Below are positions 54,601-64,000 of a stretch of 64,000 bases of DNA, in pieces. Position 1 is the first letter of the stretch. Every line of letters begins with the position of its first letter. The position numbers and the translations under genes are program-made. Location: positions 310,001 to 374,000 of the forward strand of contig BLZA01000028.1 of assembly GCA_013423385.1 (NCBI GenBank), written 5' to 3'. The stretch is from Naganishia liquefaciens. Lineage: Eukaryota > Basidiomycota > Tremellomycetes > Filobasidiales > Filobasidiaceae. The notes under the pieces were generated by a model, which saw only the letters and a program-made list of their open reading frames with translations, had not been told where the DNA came from and ran no database searches.

Positions 54601-57600
54601 CTAGCCGCCTCCACTGCTACTGCTGTAGCTGATCAACAATGAATCCAAAAGCTGACTGGAGACTCCAAGCTATATTGCGGTCAGCGATTTCTCGATATTG
54701 CGGCTTTTACAGCTACTCACCTTTGCAGTACCTTCTGCAGTACCTCGGTGTATGACGGCTCGTCTTCGCGATCTCATCTATTCCGAAGTCTTGGAAACCG
54801 GCTTGGTGAATGCCATCCGACCGCAAATCCGATTTTACCCAACGTTAACATCGGACAGACTGTTACTGCTATACAACATTATCACTGCGACACGGGGACT
54901 ATCATTCCTGCACGGAAGCCATTCGCAATTCTTTGACCATGACACCTCGAAGTCGAATATTGGGCTGAATTCTTGATCATGATAGAGGCATAGGTGCCTG
55001 CAAAGTCGACGCACAAACACGGGGCTCGACCCTCCCCTGAAGAGCGGTTGTAGTAGATGTGCAATTACAGAATCGGCAACTATCGATGCAACGGTAGTTT
55101 TCGGACCGCATTCCGATCGAGCAGACAAGCGGATGCAAATGCGGTGCAATTGCTGGGACTTTGGCTGGGACAACTGTTGGTCAGAGGGACTCTCAGCCGG
55201 ACTGTCGCGTGAAGATCAAGAACACTGCTGGCCACTCAGAGAACGGTTTGGTATTTTGCAGTCGCGAATCTGTCGAGCGGGCCAGGAGAGCCTAATTCGC
55301 TCGTCGGATATGAAACCAGAGATTTACCATTAGTCCTGAAACGATGTTGTTCCCCGTTCGAAAATAGTCACAACGTTCTCCCGGCAATCGCATGTCGATT
55401 CCGCAAAACGGATCGCTTTCATCCTGGTGATCAACTCGAAAGCTACCCTCCGAATCGACAGGGTCAAGGAGAAGCATCAATAATCGTCCGGAGCTGGATA
55501 GCTAGCTGGATGCAATTTGCCAGGCCAAGCTGGCCGCCAAGAAGTATCTCCGCCCAAACCAGGAGTAGCTCGTCTCAGACTCCGTCGCAAACAGATCATG
55601 GTCACGCAAATCAGCTACTGACGGCGAGGAAAGAGTCACCTCTTCCGTGCTGCATGACTCCAGTCCTACGAGCTGTTTTGTGATCATGCCATCGCTCAAA
55701 ATTCGCAGACCTCCAAGTGAGCCTGACAATTCTCGGCCCTATTGTTTGAAAAAGTTGGCGAATTGATATGCTATTGAACATGTTTCCCTTCAAATTCGAA
55801 GAAGCGGTGATGATCGGACTTGCTCTTTGCTGACTGCTCCCTCTAGATGCTCTACCTAGGTAGATGTGCTGCTTATGGAGGCTGACTCAACGCGACGTCC
55901 GCTGTACCGTGTCTTGTCGTCAATCTTTGACTTCAGCGCAATCAAATCCTCTCTCTCTCTCTCTTTTTCTCTTCTCTCTTCAGAACTTCTAGCTTCTACG
56001 CGCTTTTGTTCTACGTCTGCAAGAGCCTCTGATACCCCAGCTGATGATCATGTCAGCCGTCCTGGTATCGCAAGCGCTTGATTTACCGTTTCGGCCATGC
56101 CGTCGCCCCTGCGCAAACTCTGTTCCATGGAGCTGGCCGTGATGTGCAGTTGCGTAAAGCGAAGAAATCGAGAGCCATCCTTGTACATCTGTTTGCGCAT
56201 CTCGATTAAGACGCGCATCCTCTGCTCTCCCTCTAGCAGTAGCGGACTGATCAGGGCTCGCTCCACTGTACAGGCCGGCAGAGGCGCCAGTCCCCGATCC
56301 CCTTTCAAAAAGCTTCTTCCCTTCGTGCCTCTGCGTCTGGCAGCTATGTCTAGCTTATTGCAGAGGAGCGCTTTCCTCTGTTTGCACCTTCCCGGCCCCT
56401 TGTGCGGCATTTCTTGTCAGCCGTCTTCCGAGCTTGAAACGTAGCGCAATTGCCCACTACGGCCATTTGCCCCATTTCGTCCGCTCTCAACACGCAGTAG
56501 ATGGGTGCGCCGTTCATGGCAGTTTTCTGCAGTGAATGCCCCCTTGGGTGCACATTCACCTCAAACCACGCCGCCAATGACAAAGATGCGACACCCGAAG
56601 CGAGATCCGCCCTCCTTTGTATGGTCGATGGTCAGCCAAACAGCAACAATGAATCTGAGCCATCTTCGTACATCGCTGTCAGGATATTCCGATCGATAGA
56701 AGTCGGATTGACGATGAACAGCCATTGGCGCTTTGCAAGGCTCACGCGGCTTGAGGACATACAGGAGGACGCTTTGCGGGTTTCCGTGGAAGCAGGGATG
56801 AGGAGAGATGCCCACAACGTGGCTTCCAGGATGATAGGAAAAAGGGGCGCCGTGAGTCCGATCTTGCGGGGCGACCATCAGCTCTTTAGCACAAACTCGA
56901 AGAAATGCATCTCTACTGCCTTATGAACGAACAGGACGATCGGGTCCACATTCACGGCTCCCGCCATCCGGCACGTACACCTTCTTCGGACCCTCCGACC
57001 GTGCCTCAAGCGCCAAAGGCCGCCTGCGCTGCTGCCCGCTCGGCAAGACTTCCTCGCGCTTCCCACCTTACACGCTCCTTGACGACCTCGATCTCTTTCC
57101 GCCTCGTGCCCGGCTCGCCCCATCCACCACCGCCAGGCGTATGAATCACTAGTCTATCCCCCATGCCAAACTTGACCGTGGCCTTGCCGCCGATATTGAT
57201 TCTCCGTTCCTTGATGGCGCCCTCGGACGTCACCGTTCGTTTCACCTGGATATTCAGTCCCGTTGATCCGGGCTCGCCACCTTGGGCGCCATACGGCGCG
57301 TGGACTCGCCGTTCGCTGAGCATGGATACCTCGATCGGCTGGAGAAATTCCATTTCGCGGATGACGCCGTTGCCGCCGGTGTAGTGACCCTTGCCACCCG
57401 AGTTGGATCGGTAACCGAATTGACGAAGAATGACGGCTGAAAAGGGGGTCAGCGTGCGGCGATGTGTAGAGAAAATTCTTTACGTACGATATCGTCTTTC
57501 GAGGATTTCGGGATCCGTGATTCTCTGTGCTGTATAAGTCCCTCAACATCCAGATCCCACCGACAAGCTCACTGTATTTGTCATATGCACACTATCGAGA

Positions 57601-60600
57601 GATCAGTCATCGATATGCTGGACGGAAAAAGGATGACCTACTGCACCCCCGATGCACCATCCCACGTCGGTCCTGCTCCACTGCCACCTGCTATTGTCTG
57701 CGGGAAACGATAAGCCCAATGCAACGCTCTCAACGCACGTTCGACGGACCTCATAATATCCCCATCCCTTCTTGACCTCTCCCGTCACCGGATCCTTTCC
57801 TCCACTCCCGAACGACAAGCTATCATCCAATCAGCACAATCTCTTTGATCTTTTCAATGTTACCCACTTGTTGCAGCACCCCTGGCTGGCGGCACAGGCG
57901 TTGAATGCTTTCAGACAGACGTCGGTAATGCGTTGCGAGGTAAGGACATTGCCAGCGCAGAGGGCCGCTTCGGGAGAAGGCGAGAGGAGGGTGTCTTGTG
58001 GGATGATGACTTGCAGATCCATATGTTAGGCAGGAAACAGAACGGGCGAGAAGGAAGCGTACTGGAGAGCGGGACCAGACATCCGGCATTCAACGGTATA
58101 TCCTGATCGATCATTGCGCGCATGCTGATATAATATCAGCCCCCCCCCTCGTTACGCAGTTTCGCGGCACCCAGACGTACCAGTAGATGATCGCTGAATG
58201 CACGACCGAGATCGGCGCGTTCCAGTTGCCGCGCGCTTCGGGCGAGGTCCCTTCAAAGTCAAACGTCGCCGAGCCCGTCTCCGGGTCAATTGTGATGCTC
58301 AACGCGATTGCGGAGCCGTCGTCCATGTAATCGACCGCCTAATAAAGGCTGTGGGTCAGTCGACGAAAAATGCAAAGGAAGTACGATGAGCGCCGGGGAC
58401 GTACAGAGAAGGAGGTGCCGAGTTTCTCGGCGGATTGTTTGAGCATCTTGCGGACGGCCATTTCGGCGTTTCTTATCCGGGTGTCAAGGCATAGTGATAA
58501 GGAACCACGACGCACTTACGTCCGAATATGCTGCATATACTCGTGCACCGTCTCAAGCCCATATTCGTCCACCAACTTGCCCAGCAATAAACTCCCCTTG
58601 TGATTCGCTGCGACTTGGGCCCTCAAATCCGATTCAACACTCTTGAAGTCCCGACATCCAGAGCACCCTTCTCCCCTCGCTGGCACATCTACAAGCAAAT
58701 GCCGCAACCCCTCGGTATCAAATGTCCCGTTTCGCACGAGCCGGAACGAAACGATCTCTGCGCCTTCTTGGAACAACGCCGTACTCGTCGCGGGCATGCT
58801 CCCACCGGTGATACCCCCGATATCAGCATGATGGCCGCGTGAAGCGGTGAAGAAGATGATCTCCGGGGCGGAGGAAGGGGAGGAGGAGGAGAAAACGGGT
58901 GTGATGACGGTGAGATCCGGGAGGTGGCTTCCCCCTGCGACGGGGCTGTTCGCGAGGAGGACGTCACCCGGTTGAAGGCCGTTCGGGCCGTATCGCTCGA
59001 GTTGGTACTTGATTGCAAAGGACATGGAGCCTGGGAGTCGATATGAGCGGACGGGGTGGTCAAGGAGGGGTCAAAGAACGTACCGAGATGTACGGGAATG
59101 AAGGGCGCGTTGGCAACGAGCTCTCCCGTGGGCGAGAACAAGGCACAGCTATAGTCCAGTCGTTCCTGCCGACGTTCCGTCAGAGCGGTACTTGACTACC
59201 TGACGAGGGAAAGACATACCTTGATATTGGTCGAGATTGAGGTCTGCTGCAACGCACGGCCCATGGCCTCGGCGATGCTCATGAAGCGATTCGAGCTGGG
59301 ATGATTTCCCGTTAGTATTGCTTGCCTCGCCGGGGAAAAGGGGTACCTACAAAAGGGATAGCGTGATGGGGTCGAATGCTTGCTTGGCGGACATTTTGGG
59401 TATGTTGCCTGATTAAGAAACCGCTTGCTTGCCTGCCTGCATGAATACCAGGAAGAAGAGGTCGCTGGCATGATATGGGCTGAATCCCGAGCATGCGCCG
59501 CGAGGAGATCGCCGTCAACGCGCTTATCTAATGCGGGACCCCGCATCTTCCTGAATTCCCGCCTAGGGCCAAGGAGCTCTCGGCTTCCATCAAGCGGCAC
59601 ATCGACCACCCAAAGGATCCTTGTTGCCTCGAGGCCCCACCATGCCCGCCCGCGGCCTCGCGGCATTCTACACCTACTCGGCAGCATGCGGCATCTTCAG
59701 CTGCATCGCCACGGGACTGTATATGCCCTTGTTGCTCGAGCGTGAGTTTCCCCTCGGATCAGCGGATCGGCGGGATGCTGATGAGGAAGGGACAGAGCTT
59801 GCGAGACAGCATGGAGTGGTCGAGTCCGGGAGGGATAGGGCGTGTGAAGAGGGGGAGCGGTGTAGTGTGCTGATTATGGGACTGTGGGTGGATTCGGCGT
59901 CGTATAGGTATGCATTACCATTTCCTCGGCCGCAAGGGTTTTAACGCAATTCATTTCCCAGTCTGTATACGAAATCTATCAATGTGGCATTACAAGCGAT
60001 TACTCTCATCTCCATCAGCGTCCTCGCAGACATACGTATGCCCTGAACGCGCCGTGTGGATCGTTCTGCGCCTGATACTTTGACATGGCAGCACGATGGC
60101 GGAACAAACTCATCATCTCCTTTGCGCTCACTGGATCCATCCTCGCGAGCGCGTTTCTCGTCCTCCCGACGACTCAGCACTTCACACTATACGTTGCCGC
60201 GCTCCTCGTGATCGTCCCCTCTGTATGCATGAGTGATTCGTGAGTCTTTCGCGGTTCCTTTGCGGTGGTGTGCTGATCAGGGATACTCAGCTACGTATGC
60301 CTCAACGCCATGCTTCCCTCGCTTGCGCGGTCATACGCATCCGGCGATCATCAGCAAGAAACCCAATCTCTGATATCCACACCAACAACAGACGCCCTTC
60401 GGTCTTCACTCGACCTCTCCGATCTTACCGTTGCGGCACCACCAGTACCGTCCACCTCCCTCTCGCACATATCCTCCCGCGGAATTGGGATCGGTTTTCT
60501 CTCGGGCGTGACAGGCCTATGTATCAGTCTCATTCCCGTATCACTCGCGCATGAATCGCTCAGTGCATTGAAGGGTGTCATTGGTGCAGCGGGAGTCACC

Positions 60601-63600
60601 TGGCTTGCGCTAACGATGGTTGTGTGGGGGTTTTTACCAGCGCTAGAGGCGCATGACGGGGAGCCGAACGTTCGGCACAAGGTTTACGAAGGGTGGATGC
60701 GCGTCAAGGCGTTGTTCGATGGCGAGGAAATTCGGAAATTGAGGGTGACGTACTGGTACCTCCTCACTTCGGCGCTATTACAAGACGGTAAGCACACCTC
60801 GGGCGTTCTTTCCGCCAAAACGCTCAGGTGTTTTTGTTTCTTTCTGATCGGGTAGCGTTTAATACCATCACTGCCACGAGCATTCTTTTCGCGCGCACAA
60901 CACTCGCCATGCAGCCCTCGCGGGTCCTTCTTATCGGCCTTGTCATGCAACTCACCGCCGCATGTTCGGCATTCCTCACGCCGTTCATCCAACGGCGGTA
61001 CGGTATCTCGGGGATCCAAGGGATCTTGGGATGCGTGGGGATGGCGCTGGGGATGTGTCTCTGGGGGTTGGTCGGATTGAGAACGCAGGGTGAGATGTAT
61101 GCGTGTGCAGTGTGGTTTGGACTCGTACGTTTGAGTGGGCGCTTCTGGGGTCTTCATGCGGCTGACACGTTGAGGTTGTAGCTATACGGACCTTACGATT
61201 CCCTCGCGCGATCCGTTCTCGTGGAATTCATCCCAAAAGTGCGTCCCTTCCGGCAGCCCTTTTTTGAGAAACTCATTAACACTCTTTGACAGGGCCACGA
61301 AGCACGCTTCTTTAGCCTCTTCAGTATCACCGACAAGAGCGCCTCGTTCCTTGGCCCTGCCGCCATTGCGCTTGTCACGGACGTCACGGGCGAGATGCGC
61401 TACGCGTTTGCGGTCCTGGCCGTGTTGTTGGCGGTTCCCGTGCCGGTGTTGTTGTGGCGCGTGGATGAGGAGAGGGGAAGGCAGGACGCGAGGGCGTATG
61501 GTGGGTAGTGGATTGGAAGGCGAGTTTTTGGTTGGAAGATGTATTGTCTTTGACATGAGTTGGTAATAGATGCTTAATGGCGACATGTAACACTTCTCAC
61601 ATGCGGCAGCCAGCTGGTTGAATGCACCAACATGCAGCGACCTCTGACGCTGGCGTTTCATGCACTATGATTGTGACGTGCGACTGATATAGCGCAGAAA
61701 CCGCTCAGTCTGCACACGGCCCCAAGACTCGGGCTTGCGTTCCGCATCCAGTCGCTTTAGCGCCTCTTGAGCAGTCACCTGCCGCGGACTGGTTGTAGAT
61801 GATCACTTTTAATCCCTGTGGACGTGTCCATCCTGATTGAAAAACATCCCTATGGTACGCCAAAGGACCCCTCTTCTGAAAACACAGCCGCTTCTTACGC
61901 GATATTCTCACACTTTCGCAATACGCAGACATCCTTTGCACCGCTCAACCATAAAAGGGAACTTTTCAGGGGAGCCGTCGAACAACGGAACGCAAAAGGC
62001 ATGGAACTCTCCTTCTGGATATACCATGCGCTTACAATCATTCCAGTCAGGACAAAGCGACGACACCCTTTGATAGCCCCTAGCGGCGTTGTGGCGTGAA
62101 AGGAACGTTGATGTCGTCGCGCTCGCCCTTGCGCTTCTCTTGTTCTCTGCGGAAGACACGCCTTCATTGCCAACTTTCTACTTAAGGACGTTCCGGTCGA
62201 GCTGTGTTCTTGTCCTCCTCAGTTGCTATTCTCACATTGTCTCTGCCTCTAGATTTCAACTTCAACTAGCCCCTCTTACCTCGCTGGCCTTTTTTTTCTT
62301 GAATCGAAAATGACGATCAACAAGGACCCAGCTTCTCAGCCTCTCGAACTCCGCACTCCGTGGAAATCATCACCTGATGGAAAAGCAGAAGCCATCACTC
62401 CACAGTCGGACCATTCTCGGACGTCCTCTGATACCGACCACGTGGCCACAAAGACAAGTCCAGCGCGCTCCTCACCACCGCGCGCTGTTGTCAAGTCCGA
62501 ACTCACAAGCACCGCTGACGCGAATGAAAGGAGCGTCGTCGCTATAGTTCCAGAAGCCCCGCCGCAGGTCAAGCGTGGCTCGACGCCCGTACACAGGAGA
62601 CTGCCTTCCATTGTATCCGCCATGAGCTGCAGCATGTGCAGCGCCACGGGCGTCAACAGTCTTTGGCGACGGGATCGCGCTGGCAAACCGATCTGCGGCA
62701 AGTGTTGCGAACAGCTTCGAAGGAGAATGAATCCGCGTTATGTGAGTAGCTTTGGGCTGTTCGATGTACCGTGAAACGGCGCACTTACCTTGTTTGCAGG
62801 CGGTCACATCTCGTGGTGAGATGCCTTCTCATCTATCTGCACGAGAAATGCCGATTCGGCTACAAACACCTTCTCCAAATGGGCGACCGGCTCCGTACCC
62901 TACTCGAAGCCCGCTTCCGAACGGCCGGCCATTGGCCTCACCCTATCAGCCAGGAACCAACGGACTAATGCCCACTCCGAGCAACGCCCGACCGAACGGC
63001 GGAAACCCCTACCTCGAGCACGGACAGCAGTACAACATCGGTCGCCAGGAATCCCGTCATCGTCTTGCCCTGCCGCCATTGTCGTCAATCGAGCGCGTCG
63101 CCGATCACTACCGCCGGGATCCTGCCTACCACATCAAGGAACCCATTTCCCTGCCTGCCGCTCCGTCCGCTTTCAGGCCGAAGCACCTTCCTCCGCAACA
63201 CACGACTGGCGAACGACGACCTTCGATCCACGGCGATCGCTTGCAAGAACGGCTCGTGGGCGTCAGTGAGGCAGATATCCAGCAGAAGCGGGCGCTGCTG
63301 GTAGAAGGACGCAAGTGGATTTTTGCGATGCTCGACGAAACGACAGCCATGCTGCGGCAGCTGGATGAGGCGAGTCTGAAAGCTGGTGCGGCGGATTAGA
63401 TCAAGTCAGGCCGGTCAGGGAAAAGGTTGGATAATGTCAGTTCTGGTTGTATGATAAACCGTCTTGTGGCACCATAATAACATGTTCACCCTGTCATGTA
63501 CATTCATGGAGATTCAGCGAGTCCGTTGCGGTAGGCTAGTGTGTCATGCACTGCGAGAGAGGAAATCACTCCTGTGAACGTTCTTCCCAGAGGTATCATA

Positions 63601-64000
63601 GACTGCTTGCAGGCATCAAGACCTTTTCTCTAGTCTTGCGCTTTAACCCCACCGATACTGGATACCAGCCAAACGCGACTAGGTGGATTCGTACCGTTGA
63701 CAATCTATATCGTTCGGGCATTGAGATATTTTCAAATATGGCTCTTCAAGCGGTAGTCTCTTTCGCTAATGGGTTAGTCAGGAGCCATGTTGTGCCCTTA
63801 TCACACACATTGTTACCGATGAATCGCCTTGATCACGCTTTTTATCAAAGGCTAGCCATATGAGATGTCCGAGCCACTGGTCGGCGCTGCCTTCACTTGG
63901 ATCTGCGCAAATCGCCTTTCTATCCACTTACGGACGCAAAAACTGCAGCTGTAATGTTTTCTCACACCGACTGGAAAGGCGTTCAATCGCTCATCAAGCT

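Overview
The window is a gene-dense piece of a fungal nuclear chromosome, most likely from a basidiomycete yeast or dimorphic fungus. Nearly every gene is broken by short (about 40-65 nt) GT-AG introns with CTNA-type branch sites, up to 12 exons per gene, and the proteins are fungal (MBF1, GIS2, YME2, ATG3, ATG22, TFB4, DPH2, metacaspase, PalI/SUR7). The high intron number with tiny introns fits Tremellomycetes or relatives, but I cannot assign a genus. All gene models below were spliced by hand from splice signals and family conservation; for most of them the summed exon lengths were checked to give an uninterrupted frame. Layout, left to right. 1.1-5.4 kb: SPT16 (FACT) convergent with MBF1. 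5.73 kb: an intron-containing tRNA-Val(AAC). 6.3-10.7 kb: an accessory stretch with two diverged tandem copies, and a probable third decayed copy, of an unfamiliar Cys/His zinc-finger-like family. 10.8-15.9 kb: a secreted, heavily glycosylated six-hairpin-glycosidase-like protein, convergent with a metacaspase that carries a pentapeptide repeat prodomain. 17.5-23.2 kb: GIS2/CNBP-type CCHC protein and the mitochondrial YME2/RNA12 protein. 25.3-26.2 kb: a PalI/SUR7 membrane protein. 28.6-31.5 kb: an RRM plus R3H-like RNA-binding protein. 32.2-37.6 kb: ATG3 and TFIIH subunit TFB4, the latter with a 1.27 kb intron. 38.2-40.9 kb: a LIM protein (Pxl1-like). 41.0-44.7 kb: a monocarboxylate-type MFS transporter and a RecA-fold-like protein resembling SWSAP1/Psy3. 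45.1-48.4 kb: a mitochondrial DUF1992 (DNAJC28 conserved domain) protein and a His/Cys-rich protein. 48.6-53.4 kb: DPH2, with an unusual Cys-doublet insertion, and a hexose-type transporter. 53.4-57.0 kb is gene-poor. 57.0-61.5 kb: a stand-alone hydantoinase-B/5-oxoprolinase-B protein divergent from ATG22. 62.3-63.4 kb: a GATA-type zinc-finger protein. Most genes are housekeeping and do not form one pathway cluster. Several concern translation (tRNA-Val, DPH2, GIS2, MBF1), autophagy and vacuolar recycling (ATG3, ATG22) or transcription (SPT16, TFB4, MBF1, GATA). The most unusual points are the Cys-rich insert in DPH2, the tandem zinc-finger-like family, the giant TFB4 intron, several GC-AG introns, an exon consisting of the start codon alone in MBF1, a 10-nt microexon in GIS2, and a HyuB protein without HyuA.
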